This document shows, piece after piece, positions 18,933-26,707 of a stretch of 43,893 bases of DNA (the stretch's first letter is position 1; the number at the start of each line of letters is the position of its first letter). This DNA is from an uncultured Bacteroidota bacterium (GTDB lineage Bacteria; Bacteroidota; Bacteroidia; Bacteroidales; FEN-979). Made by a program: the position numbers and the translations under genes. The stretch lies in contig CALCGJ010000289.1 in NCBI GenBank assembly GCA_937900965.1, forward strand, positions 1-43,893. Direction: 5' to 3'. The notes under the pieces were generated by a model. It saw nothing but the letters and a program-made list of their open reading frames with translations. It was not told the origin of the DNA and did no database searches.

Positions 18933-18952
18933 AACTTTTTTTTTTATTTTTG
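18922..18952 (+). promoter_or_regulatory. Promoter of tRNA-Val
   Basis: A full -7 box TATTTTTG lies at 18945-18952, 11 nt before the tRNA. An imperfect -33 box (ATTT/TTTC) at the right distance is provided by the octamer repeat. Confidence 0.65.
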
Positions 18953-18963
18953 CAACCGTTTTC

Positions 18964-19038
18964 GGGATGTTAGCTCAGTTGGTTTAGAGCACATGCTTGA
19001 CAGGCATGGGGTCGCTAGTTCGAATCTAGTACATCCCA
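18964..19038 (+). tRNA. tRNA-Val (anticodon GAC)
   Basis: Cloverleaf on the plus strand: acceptor GGGATGT/ACATCCC with discriminator A, D arm GCTC-AGTTGGTTTA-GAGC, anticodon stem CATGC/GCATG with loop TTGACAG (GAC), and T stem GCTAG/CTAGT with TTCGAAT. CCA is not encoded. It is a single-gene unit with its own promoter and terminator. Confidence 0.96.
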
Positions 19039-19051
19039 CGAAGAGAGTCAG

Positions 19052-19084
19052 CCACTTACAAGAATTTCTTGTTTGTGGTTTTTT
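19052..19084 (+). terminator. Terminator of tRNA-Val
   Basis: CCAC-tt-ACAAGA pairs with TCTTGT-tt-GTGG (a symmetric TT/TT internal loop), followed by TTTTTT. It starts 13 nt after the tRNA. A second smaller hairpin (ATCAGC...GCTGAT followed by TTTTA) lies at 19123-19147 and may back it up or serve the convergent gene. Confidence 0.75.
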
Positions 19085-19152
19085 CATTATTGAATACTTT
19101 AATTAAATGCCCCTAATTTTTGATCAGCAGCCACCAGGCTGATTTTTATGCT

Positions 19153-20622
19153 TTACTGCTTTACAAATTTACCCATCTGCACTCCCTTCACCCCTACCAG
19201 CTTTACGATATAGACTCCACTGGGCAAGGTGCTGACATCAATACTTGTTTTGGGTTGAGTGATCTGGCGATTTATGAGTTTCTGACCGTGGAGGCTAATG
19301 ATAGATATCTGGCTTTGTAAGGGTGCTTCGATGGTGATATGAGTGGATGCGGGGTTAGGATAAATAGGGTACTCTGTTTGCGGCACAGGGGTTTCTTCAG
19401 TCGAAACCAACGTGGGACAGTCGGTCGCTACTGGAGTCCCCCATGTTTCAGAGCCTTTTTTATAGTAGACAAGCTTAGAAGATTCGATATCTATATTATT
19501 GGAATGAAAGGTTTGTCCTAAGCCATCGGCGTATTCCGTACTATCGATGATAAAAAAATTAAATGCAAACCAGCACGTATCCACCCACACCATATATTTA
19601 TCAAATAATCGTCCTTTGATTCTTTCCATTTTTGATGTGTCAGTATAGCTATAGTATTCAGATGCGTAACTCCATATTAGTGTATCCTTTCTTTTAAATT
19701 CATCTGGCATGACGAAAATCCAGGAAATGGTATCCATTTCTAGGAAATTATATGTTCTGACAACCGTATCATAAATGTATAGCCATCCAGGGCCACTTGG
19801 ATTAAAACGATACTCACAATGCTCAAATATATATGCAACAGAATCACTATTCTCGTAAACTGTTTTATCAAGAACCTTTTCAATGCTTTCGAAACCATAA
19901 TAATAAGGTGAGATTTGTATTCCTTTATAGTGAAATTCATCTCCTATATTAAATTCAAAGATCTCTCTCCAGCCAAAGTCCTGATCGCCCAATTGAAAAT
20001 GAGTCTGTCCTGAAAGAAAATATGATAATGAATCGTTTGGGAAATTGTAGAAATCAAAAATCTTTCCAATCCCAAAATGCTTATATAACCATATATCCTG
20101 ACCGTTTAGATGATGAGAAATATTTTGATGTAAACTGTCTTTTGCTTGAAAGGTAATGATCTTGAGAGAATCTTGCAATCCCATTATAGTGTCAATCTCC
20201 ACACTGGTAACTTGAGCTTGGAGAAAGGCACCATCTGATAATTGGATGCACGTCCAAAATTCATTCAGCGTGGATAACGATTTAAGTATGATCGAATCAT
20301 TAAACTGGTTGAAAAAAACAATCCTATTATTCGTTTGTTTCAAGATTCTGGTGCCAAGAATTGACCCATAGGAGGTGTCAGCACATTCAGTTGACAGTAA
20401 AGATGTGCTAGTGTCACGTAAAGCCAGGAATGAGTAAAACATCGTGTCGTTTATTCCTAAAACCTGTAATGAGTCTAACCGAAATGCTTTAAAAGTGTAA
20501 TTGGAGTCTTTATAAAACGTTACCCCTGGCGAACAGATGTTCTGCCACTCCTGAGCTGTAAGTGCCAACGGGAAGAGGAGGAGTAACAGAAAGATGTTTG
20601 ATATTTTGCTTAGAAAACTCAT
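19153..20622 (-). CDS. Exported protein with T9SS C-terminal sorting domain, function unknown
   Basis: From the chosen ATG the protein has 489 residues with a clear signal peptide (MSFLSKISNIFLLLLLFPLALTAQ). A long central region rich in Asp, Ser, Thr and aromatic residues has no family I recognise. The C-terminal type A T9SS sorting domain is clear: EYPIYPNPASTHITIEA, ISLHGQKL, TLPSGVYIVKL and KGVQMGKFVKQ. The product should be exported through the type IX secretion system and kept at the cell surface or released. The ORF-track start at 20685 is rejected: its extra 21 residues are a relic of another T9SS tail. No catalytic motif is visible, so no enzymatic role is claimed. Confidence 0.88.
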   Translation of the reverse strand: MSFLSKISNIFLLLLLFPLALTAQEWQNICSPGVTFYKDSNYTFKAFRLDSLQVLGINDTMFYSFLALRDTSTSLLSTECADTSYGSILGTRILKQTNNRIVFFNQFNDSIILKSLSTLNEFWTCIQLSDGAFLQAQVTSVEIDTIMGLQDSLKIITFQAKDSLHQNISHHLNGQDIWLYKHFGIGKIFDFYNFPNDSLSYFLSGQTHFQLGDQDFGWREIFEFNIGDEFHYKGIQISPYYYGFESIEKVLDKTVYENSDSVAYIFEHCEYRFNPSGPGWLYIYDTVVRTYNFLEMDTISWIFVMPDEFKRKDTLIWSYASEYYSYTDTSKMERIKGRLFDKYMVWVDTCWFAFNFFIIDSTEYADGLGQTFHSNNIDIESSKLVYYKKGSETWGTPVATDCPTLVSTEETPVPQTEYPIYPNPASTHITIEAPLQSQISIISLHGQKLINRQITQPKTSIDVSTLPSGVYIVKLVGVKGVQMGKFVKQ

Positions 20623-20636
20623 GTTTTGATTGTAAT

Positions 20637-20700
20637 TCTTACTAAACTTCCCGACCTGCTCCCCCTTCTCCCCTACCAGTTTCACGACCTAGATCCCGCT
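20637..20700 (-). pseudogene. Relic T9SS C-terminal tail
   Basis: On the reverse strand the sequence reads SGI-stop-VVKLVGEKGEQVGKFSK. This aligns with the end of the neighbouring gene (SGVYIVKLVGVKGVQMGKFVK), with the usual Tyr codon changed to TAG. It is the end of a vanished T9SS cargo gene, now fused behind a barrel gene fragment. Confidence 0.75.
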
Positions 20701-21196
20701 TGCAAAGCGATAAAATATTCCAAAGTTTATTCCAATGCGATCCTTAAAGAAGTTCCCTTCCTTCAATGAATAGTAATATAGTGGTTCAATTGCAACAGCA
20801 ATAGAGTTTATTCTATACTGCAAGCCGAAACCAATATTTAGGTAGACATTATTTACGTTTATTGATTTGTCTATTTTTGTTTCTGTTTAAGAAATTGTAG
20901 CTTAATTGTAGTTCAGTTTGGATAAGGTGATAATAATGAAGATCAGGCATTAATCTATCTATTCCAATATCCCAGCCAAGTCTATCATATTTCTCTGGAG
21001 CATATCCAATGCCGAGAATTACCGATAGATTTTTATATAATACGATGCTTGATTTGGCTGAAATCGAATAGTTGAACCAATTTATATCCCTGTTTTTAAA
21101 ACTCCAGTTTGGTTGAAATGTTAATCCAACCTGCACTTGCGACATAGCTTGCAGAATCATAAGGCAGATTACGGATGTCATTACCGCTTTTTTCAT
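20689..21196 (-). pseudogene. Frameshifted outer-membrane beta-barrel-like protein
   Basis: The ORF track gives 115 residues (20849-21196): a signal peptide (KKAVMTSVICLMILQAMSQ), then alternating barrel strands (VQVGLTFQPNWSF, SIVLYKNLSVILGIGYAP, LIQTELQLSYNFL), ending in an unlikely RNKNRQINKRK. A one-base shift near 20880, beside a run of five A, restores barrel sequence (INVNNVYLNIGFGLQYRI, FKDRIGINFGIFYRF) down to a TAG at 20689-20691. The intact product would be about 168 residues, a small barrel ending in Phe as outer-membrane proteins do. It is either a young pseudogene or a sequencing error. The last codons ASGI belong to the fused T9SS relic. Confidence 0.75.
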
Positions 21197-21213
21197 AATC
21201 GTACAATAATAAC

Positions 21214-21350
21214 GGCTAACGGGAGGCCGGCAGCCGCTGGCCGGGCGTTGATTGGGTTGGCCTGTGTGTTCGTTTTTTCTTCATTTACTTTTCTGCTACC
21301 AACTTTGGATCACATTGGCCGGTATGATCGGCTGATGGCTTGTTAGTGCC
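21214..21350 (-). repeat. attC-like imperfect inverted repeat behind the toxin gene
   Basis: This 137-bp GC-richer segment begins 8 nt after the toxin stop. On the reverse strand its ends are GGCACTAAC-AAG-CC-ATCAGCC and GGCTGCCGGCCTCCC-GTTAGCC. They pair with unpaired extra bases on one side, as integron attC sites do, with AAC and GTT triplets at the tips. The tips do not fully match RYYYAAC/GTTRRRY, and no integrase is in the window. It could instead be an unrelated Bacteroidota intergenic repeat. Confidence 0.5.
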
Positions 21351-21358
21351 AGACCCAA

Positions 21359-21769
21359 TTAGAAGTTAATAAAATCCTGAGCTGTCATGACAGCCATCTG
21401 CGCTTTTTTATAGTCCTTCAGATTTCGTGTAAGAAGGATTTCAATATCATTTTCCAAAGCACAGAAATATTGAATTGCATCCTCAAAGTCAGAGAATTCA
21501 GAATTTAATGCTAAATCAACAATTTTCTCATTTAAAGGTAATATACGCACTATAAGCCTGAGTTTCCGTAGGGCTTGTTTTGCCCCCTGGGATGAAAGTT
21601 GTTTTGATAATAAATAGTGGAGATTTGCTATCGATAAAGCCGAAATGAAAATTTTGATCTTCCCTTCATCTGCTTTTGTGAACAACTTGGCTGCTGCTTG
21701 GTAGTAAGGATCACGGTTGGCGAGCAGATCATAAATAATGTCAGTATCAACAAAGACGACTGTTTTCAT
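21359..21769 (-). CDS. PIN-domain toxin (VapC-like)
   Basis: This 136-residue protein has a PIN ribonuclease fold: FVDTDIIYDLL at the N-terminus (Asp8, Asp10), DPYYQAAAKLFTKADEGKIKIFISALSIANLHYLL, an acidic FSDFEDAIQYFCAL segment and TRNLKDYKKA. The usual Glu of the second helix appears as Asn (SIANLHY), which I believe is common in this Bacteroidota subgroup. Such toxins cut RNA and are held inactive by their antitoxin. It overlaps the upstream antitoxin gene by 4 nt (ATGA), so the two are translationally coupled. The attC-like element follows directly. Confidence 0.88.
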   Translation of the reverse strand: MKTVVFVDTDIIYDLLANRDPYYQAAAKLFTKADEGKIKIFISALSIANLHYLLSKQLSSQGAKQALRKLRLIVRILPLNEKIVDLALNSEFSDFEDAIQYFCALENDIEILLTRNLKDYKKAQMAVMTAQDFINF

Positions 21770-22011
21770 AAATATTTCTCATTAAGGTGTTTATGAAAGT
21801 CTTCTTTGCTTTTGTAATCTGCCGGTACATGAATAATCCCGCTCAGTGATTTAATTAAAGGAGAGATTTCTTCCTCCTCTTCAGATTCAGAAGTTATAGC
21901 AGCCAAAAAGTTCTCGATTATCTTTGAGAGACTAGTTTCATGATCTGCAGCATATTTTTTTGCTTGATCAATAACCCGCTTTTTCAATCTTAAGGTCAGT
22001 TTTGTATCCAT
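21766..22011 (-). CDS. DUF6364 family antitoxin
   Basis: This 81-residue protein begins MDTKLTLRLKKRVIDQAKKYAADHETSLSKIIENFL, a ribbon-helix-helix-like segment typical of DUF6364 proteins encoded with PIN toxins. The C-terminal part (EEEEEISPLIKSLSGII) is the likely toxin-binding region. It should bind its own promoter, where an inverted repeat flanks the -7 box, and neutralise the PIN toxin downstream. Confidence 0.85.
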   Translation of the reverse strand: MDTKLTLRLKKRVIDQAKKYAADHETSLSKIIENFLAAITSESEEEEEISPLIKSLSGIIHVPADYKSKEDFHKHLNEKYL

Positions 22012-22012
22012 G

Positions 22013-22062
22013 ATTATATTGTTTAGACGTACAAAGATACAATATTAATACGTATAAGTCAA
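22013..22062 (-). promoter_or_regulatory. Promoter and candidate operator of the toxin-antitoxin operon
   Basis: The reverse strand carries TTGA, 19 nt, TATCTTTG (22032-22062), a good Bacteroidota promoter. ATTATATTG at 22013-22021 and CAATATTAAT at 22040-22049 form an imperfect inverted repeat that brackets the -7 box, a fitting site for autoregulation by the antitoxin. Confidence 0.6.
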
Positions 22063-22092
22063 GTAAAAAGTAAACATGGGTTTGGCACTTTT

Positions 22093-22108
22093 CAACAATC
22101 TATTGTTG
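22093..22108. other. Small perfect hairpin CAACAAT-CT-ATTGTTG
   Basis: Seven-base arms with a 2-nt loop lie in the divergent region between the antitoxin and the glucosaminidase genes. No T-run follows, so a terminator is unlikely. It may be an operator. Confidence 0.4.
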
Positions 22109-22196
22109 GCAAATATTTACAGTGTCAGGATTTATCGGTTTGACTATCAATAACTTTACTGAACGAGTTACTGTTTTTCACAAAAAAAGGATTCCC

Positions 22197-22946
22197 ATGA
22201 AACGATCTGTTAGTATCGCAATGGTTTTGCTGGCGTTGTCATTTATTACACCTGTGAGTTATTCACAACAACAAACAATTTCCCCGGAGGATAAAGCATT
22301 TCTCATTGAGTTTCTCCCTAAGGTAGTCGCTGTAAATCAGGATATTAAGGCCGAAAGAAACAAGATTCTTGCATGTAAGAAAGAATATCAGAAAACCGGC
22401 AAGCTAACTCAGGAAGCTGAGATCTATTTGTCGAAAACATCATCGAATTACAGTGTAAACTCCTTCAAATTAGATAGTGATAATGATAAATCGGCGTTCC
22501 AGCAGGAGTTCCATGATCTGCTGCTGAGAGTAGACATAATTCCACCAAAACTTGTAATGGCTCAGGCGATCTGTGAGTCGGCCTGGGGAAGATCCTATTT
22601 CGCGAAACATGGGAATAATTTTTTCGGGATTCACTGTTATTCAAAAGGATGCGGGCTGATTCCATCCGGCAATCCGAATGCAGGGTTCGAAGTTAAGTCC
22701 TATCCAACTGTTGAAGCAGGGATTGCTGACTACATCCATACCCTCAATACAGTTTCTGCCTATGCTCAAATCAGAAGCATGAGAGCACAGATGCGGAAAC
22801 AAAATCAACCGGTGAATGCTTCAAAACTGGCTGAAGGCCTCGTCAGATATTCTCAGAAAGGTGAATCGTATGTCACACTGATTCAAAACCTGATACGCAA
22901 CTACGTACCGGAGGATGTTGAATCTTTCGTTGAAAAAAACATGTAG
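22197..22946 (+). CDS. Bax-like glucosaminidase domain protein, exported
   Basis: The chosen ATG gives 249 residues starting with a signal peptide (MKRSVSIAMVLLALSFITPVSYSQ); the ORF track starts 25 codons earlier with no signal-like sequence. The C-terminal half is a glucosaminidase domain of the Bax/FlgJ type: PPKLVMAQAICESAWGRSYFA with the catalytic Glu near residue 126, then HGNNFFGIHCY, and AGIADYIHTLNTVSAYAQIR. It should hydrolyse the glycan of peptidoglycan in the periplasm. It converges on the receiver gene with a 4-nt gap and stands alone on its strand. Confidence 0.9.
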   Translation: MKRSVSIAMVLLALSFITPVSYSQQQTISPEDKAFLIEFLPKVVAVNQDIKAERNKILACKKEYQKTGKLTQEAEIYLSKTSSNYSVNSFKLDSDNDKSAFQQEFHDLLLRVDIIPPKLVMAQAICESAWGRSYFAKHGNNFFGIHCYSKGCGLIPSGNPNAGFEVKSYPTVEAGIADYIHTLNTVSAYAQIRSMRAQMRKQNQPVNASKLAEGLVRYSQKGESYVTLIQNLIRNYVPEDVESFVEKNM

Positions 22947-22950
22947 GGAT

Positions 22951-23358
22951 TTAGTTCTCCTTTTCTCGTTCCAAATATTTCTTAATCATCTTGATCATGT
23001 CATTGGCAGGGATGGGTTTGGCTATAAAATCCCAGCAGCCGGCAGAGTAAGCAGCTTTTTGGTCATCCTCAGAAGCATAAGCTGTTTGAGCAATGACAGG
23101 CAGATCCTTCCGAATCGAGGTGATAACCCGTGTGGCATCCAGACCGTTCATCCCCGGGAGCCTGACATCCATCAATACAATTTCAATTTCAGGATGGGCG
23201 TTGCACAGGTTTATTGCCTGTTGCCCTTCCAGAGCATGGAAAATGGTTACGTGGGTTGGTCTTAGGAGCACATCAAGATAACTGAAGCAAATCTGATCAT
23301 CTTCAACAATCAGAATGTTTCTGCCCTGCCAATTGATATCGCCTCGTACACTAGTCAT
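22951..23358 (-). CDS. Stand-alone receiver-domain response regulator
   Basis: This 135-residue CheY-like protein has acidic residues Asp20/Asp21 (VEDDQ), the phospho-acceptor Asp64 (VLMDVRLPGMNG), Thr92 and Lys114 (IAKPIP). No output domain follows. Its start overlaps the end of the acyl-CoA dehydrogenase gene by 8 nt, so it is translationally linked to the beta-oxidation operon. No histidine kinase is nearby. It could act through protein contacts or in a phosphorelay. The N-terminal DINWQGRNILIVEDD resembles receivers detached from hybrid kinases. Confidence 0.9.
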   Translation of the reverse strand: MTSVRGDINWQGRNILIVEDDQICFSYLDVLLRPTHVTIFHALEGQQAINLCNAHPEIEIVLMDVRLPGMNGLDATRVITSIRKDLPVIAQTAYASEDDQKAAYSAGCWDFIAKPIPANDMIKMIKKYLEREKEN

Positions 23359-24496
23359 TTAAAAAAGATCTTGAAATGATTATTTTTTGAATCTCTGAAG
23401 TCCCTTCATAGATCTGGGTCAGCTTGGCTTCCCTCATGAGCCTCTCTACATGGTACTCTTTGACATACCCATAACCGCCATGGATCTGCACAGCCTGTGT
23501 AGTTACTTCCATAGCAATATCGGCACAATACTGCTTGGCCATGGCTGCCTCAACGGTATAGGGTTTATGCTGATCTTTCATCCAGCCAGCTTTGAGAAGC
23601 AACAATTGGGCAGTCTCTATCTTAACAGCCATATCGGAAATTTTGAAGGCAATCGCCTGGTGGTGACCTATCTCCTTCCCAAAAGCTTTCCTCTCCCTGG
23701 CATACTGAACGGCACGTTCAAAGGCTCCCATTGCAATACCCAATGCCTGGGAAGCAATTCCGATTCGTCCCGAGTTGAGAATTTTCATAGCGATCTTGAA
23801 TCCTGCGCCATCTTCACCAAGGCGATTCTGTTTTGGCACTTTCACATCTGAGAACATAACCGAATGGGTATCGGAGCTGCGCATCCCCATTTTATTCTCA
23901 TGAGGACCCAAGGTGATCCCTGGTGTATTTTTTTCAACTATAAACGCATTGATCCCCTTGTTTTTCTTTTCCGGATTTGTGTGTGCAATCAGCATGTATA
24001 TATCGGCACAATTGGCATTGGAGATCCAGTTCTTTACACCGTTAACAAGGTAATAATCCCCCTGGTCAGTAGCTTGTGTCCGTTGCATGGTAGCATCGGA
24101 ACCAGCTTCTGGTTCAGAGAGTAAAAAAGCGCCCAGATTCTCTCCGGTCGCCATCTTCGGCAGATATTTCTCTTTCTGCTCTTCCGTACCAAACTGTTCT
24201 ATTGGATTGTTCACCAAAGAGTTGTGCACCGACATCAAAACAGCTACGGAAGCATCAATTTTTGAGATCTCCTCTATGGCCAGAATATAGGCGATTGTAT
24301 CCATCCCAACTCCCAGGTACTTTGGGTCGACCATCAGGCCAAAAAAACCCAGTTCCCCTAAAAGTTTTATCTGCCTGGTAGCGAGAATACCCTTTTCGTC
24401 GCGCTCCAGAACATCAGGGAGAAGTTCCCGTTCGGCAAAATCACGGGCAGCCTGACGAAGCATCAGTTGTTCTTCAGTAAAATCAAAGTTCAGCAT
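23351..24496 (-). CDS. Acyl-CoA dehydrogenase
   Basis: This FAD enzyme of 381 residues oxidises acyl-CoA to trans-2-enoyl-CoA. It shows the typical N-terminal helices (LNFDFTEEQLMLRQAARDFAE), the FAD/substrate segment LLSEPEAGSDA, the ISNANCADIYMLIAHT strand, and the C-terminal MREAKLTQIYEGTSEIQ where Glu364 is the catalytic base position of short- and medium-chain enzymes. No etfAB genes are in the window. The order of genes suggests it works with the hydratase, dehydrogenase and thiolase upstream. Confidence 0.95.
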   Translation of the reverse strand: MLNFDFTEEQLMLRQAARDFAERELLPDVLERDEKGILATRQIKLLGELGFFGLMVDPKYLGVGMDTIAYILAIEEISKIDASVAVLMSVHNSLVNNPIEQFGTEEQKEKYLPKMATGENLGAFLLSEPEAGSDATMQRTQATDQGDYYLVNGVKNWISNANCADIYMLIAHTNPEKKNKGINAFIVEKNTPGITLGPHENKMGMRSSDTHSVMFSDVKVPKQNRLGEDGAGFKIAMKILNSGRIGIASQALGIAMGAFERAVQYARERKAFGKEIGHHQAIAFKISDMAVKIETAQLLLLKAGWMKDQHKPYTVEAAMAKQYCADIAMEVTTQAVQIHGGYGYVKEYHVERLMREAKLTQIYEGTSEIQKIIISRSFLND

Positions 24497-24504
24497 TGAT
24501 CAAT

Positions 24505-25452
24505 CTATTTGAAATAGAGGTTGGTTAGCTCGTCTAGTATCTCGTTAAATTCTTTCATAATCTCCTCAACAATTTCCCCGGCTGGTTTCATCTCCCGGAT
24601 CAATCCGGATACCTGTCCAATCTCAAGTTCTCCTTCGACCGTGTCGCCCTCCAGCATCCCTTTTTGTGCACGCCCTTTTCCCAACAGGAGGGCCAATTCT
24701 TCGGCAGAAGCCCCTGTATCCTCCAGTTTACGCACCTCATGGTAGAACTTATTCTTCAGTAATCTGACAGACCCCAGCCGCTTCAATGAAAGCATCGTAT
24801 CTCCGTCAGCTGCCTCCAGTATCATCTGCTTGAAAGCAGAATGCGCCGAGGATTCTGGCGTAGCCACAAAACGACTGCCTACCTGAACTCCTTCAGCACC
24901 CAGGACCAGGGCGGCAAGCATACTTCGCCCCGAAGCGATTCCACCTGCAGCAATCAGAGGAAGATCTGTCATCTCCCGGATCTGGGGAATCAATACCATT
25001 GTTGTTGTCTCCTCTTTGCCATTGTGGCCGCCGGCCTCAAAGCCTTCAGCTACGATAGCATCCACTCCTGCATCCTGGCACTTCAGGGCAAATTTAACAT
25101 TTGCAACAACATGCACTACAGTGAAGCCTTTATCTTTCAGGTATTGAGTCCATTTCGCCGGATTACCAGCAGAAGTGAATATGACGTTCACTCCCTCTGC
25201 CTCAAGGATGCTGAACTTTTCGTCATTCCTCTCATACATGAGTGGTATATTGACTCCAAATGGATTATTGGTGGCTTCTTTACATTTCCTCACCTGTTCA
25301 CGTAACAGATCGGGGTGCATGGAGCCGGAGCCGATAAGGCCCAGGCCGCCAGCATTGCTGACGGCCGAAGCCAATTTCCAGCCGCTGCACCAAATCATGC
25401 CGGCTTGTATCAATGGATAACGGATGTCGAACAAACTGGTAATCCGGTTCAT
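24505..25452 (-). CDS. NPD / FabK-like flavin-dependent oxidoreductase
   Basis: This 315-residue TIM-barrel FMN protein belongs to the nitronate monooxygenase / enoyl-ACP reductase II group: RYPLIQAGMIWCSGWKLASAVSNAGGLG, VIFTSAGNP, the AEGFEAGGHNG FMN loop, and GGIASGRSMLAALVLGAEGVQVGSRF. Sequence alone does not separate nitronate monooxygenase from FabK-type enoyl reductases. The location between thiolase and acyl-CoA dehydrogenase favours an acyl-thioester reduction role (inference). It overlaps the thiolase stop by 4 nt. Confidence 0.88.
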   Translation of the reverse strand: MNRITSLFDIRYPLIQAGMIWCSGWKLASAVSNAGGLGLIGSGSMHPDLLREQVRKCKEATNNPFGVNIPLMYERNDEKFSILEAEGVNVIFTSAGNPAKWTQYLKDKGFTVVHVVANVKFALKCQDAGVDAIVAEGFEAGGHNGKEETTTMVLIPQIREMTDLPLIAAGGIASGRSMLAALVLGAEGVQVGSRFVATPESSAHSAFKQMILEAADGDTMLSLKRLGSVRLLKNKFYHEVRKLEDTGASAEELALLLGKGRAQKGMLEGDTVEGELEIGQVSGLIREMKPAGEIVEEIMKEFNEILDELTNLYFK

Positions 25453-26690
25453 TCAGCTTTTTTGAAAACTATCGAGACAAGGGATTTATCGTCTCCTCCC
25501 ATGTTTATAGTTAATCCGTAAGGACGTTCTGCAGTAATAGGAATCTGTGAGTCACCCGCTTTGCCGGTTAACTGTTCCCAGATGGTTATCGCCTGGTGAA
25601 CACCGGTAGCACCGGTAGGATGGCCCCAGCCAACAAGACCTCCGGTTGTGTTAAAGGGCACCTTCCCGGTCCGCTTGGTATTTCCCTGGATTACAAACTC
25701 AGCGCCACCACCATGTGGTGCAAACCCGATAGCCTCTACAGCCAGGATGCCTGCAATGCTGAAACAATCGTGGCACTCAACGGTACCTAACTGCTCCTTC
25801 GTAATCCCGGCTGATTCGAGCGCTTTCCTGACCGCTTCGCGTGTAGTAGCAAGGATTGTAGGATCATCCGGTGGCTTCGTAATATCATCTTCAGCCTGAC
25901 CCATCCCGATAACCTCAATCGCTTCACTTTTTGGAATTCCAATCCGCTTCAATCCCTCTTCAGAGACCACTGCAATAGCGGAAGCTCCGTCAGAAACCTT
26001 GGAACAGTCATACACGTTCAGACTGTCAACAAAACCCCGTGGGTTGGGATTCATCATACCACAGGACTGAAGCTCCTCGGAAGAGTTGTGATACTCCTGC
26101 GCGGTTGGACAAAGCCTGGCATTTTCAATTGCATTCACATACCATTGCGCCATGGCTTCACGTGGCTTCTCTTTGCCATATTTTTCCTGGTATGCCTTAG
26201 CCCTGTCGCTGAATTTGCCAGGAAAATAATAAGCATGTCCCTCTTTACGATCTTTTGCCCATCCGGCAGCAGCAAGGATATCGGCGCCATAGATTGCTTT
26301 GACCGTGTTTTGAACCTCTACTCCTAAAACCAGTACTACATCAGCTGTTTCAGCCAACACCGACCTGATTCCGGTGGCAAGTGCCAGGGCTCCGGAACCG
26401 CAGGCACCCTCTACACGAACAGCCGGTTTGTAGCGTAAATCGGGATCAATATAAGGCATGAAGGCTGCCAGGTTACCCTGACGGTTGAAACGGGATGCGA
26501 TAAAGTTGCCAATAACCGACTCATCCACATTTTTGGCTCCTCCAATTTGTTTCAGAACACCCTGACCAGCTTCACGGATATACTCTTCCAGTCCCGGTCG
26601 CGGCTTTTTTGGATTGAACTCTTTCCTGCCGGTACCTAACGAAATGGTGTTATAACCAGCAACCATATATACTTTTTTGCGTAATTTCAT
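25449..26690 (-). CDS. Thiolase (SCPx-like acetyl-CoA acetyltransferase)
   Basis: This 413-residue thiolase should cleave 3-ketoacyl-CoA or condense acyl-CoAs. The nucleophilic Cys97 lies in EGACGSGALA, and the C-terminal catalytic motifs are ECHDCFS and GWGHPTGATG, with INMGGDDKS near the end. The pattern resembles SCPx / lipid-transfer-type thiolases rather than the FadA/AtoB type. A strong Shine-Dalgarno (AAAGGAGG, 7 nt before the ATG) supports the start. The gene follows the 3-hydroxyacyl-CoA dehydrogenase by 17 nt. Confidence 0.93.
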   Translation of the reverse strand: MKLRKKVYMVAGYNTISLGTGRKEFNPKKPRPGLEEYIREAGQGVLKQIGGAKNVDESVIGNFIASRFNRQGNLAAFMPYIDPDLRYKPAVRVEGACGSGALALATGIRSVLAETADVVLVLGVEVQNTVKAIYGADILAAAGWAKDRKEGHAYYFPGKFSDRAKAYQEKYGKEKPREAMAQWYVNAIENARLCPTAQEYHNSSEELQSCGMMNPNPRGFVDSLNVYDCSKVSDGASAIAVVSEEGLKRIGIPKSEAIEVIGMGQAEDDITKPPDDPTILATTREAVRKALESAGITKEQLGTVECHDCFSIAGILAVEAIGFAPHGGGAEFVIQGNTKRTGKVPFNTTGGLVGWGHPTGATGVHQAITIWEQLTGKAGDSQIPITAERPYGLTINMGGDDKSLVSIVFKKAE

Positions 26691-26707
26691 CTTATGTCCT
26701 CCTTTGT

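Noticed and set aside
18885-19106. 73-aa plus-strand ORF over the tRNA-Val gene
   Set aside because: It is translated through the octamer repeat, promoter and tRNA; not a gene.
20623-20685. N-terminal extension of the T9SS protein in the ORF track
   Set aside because: The extra 21 residues are a relic T9SS tail. The real start is the ATG at 20622, which opens a signal peptide.
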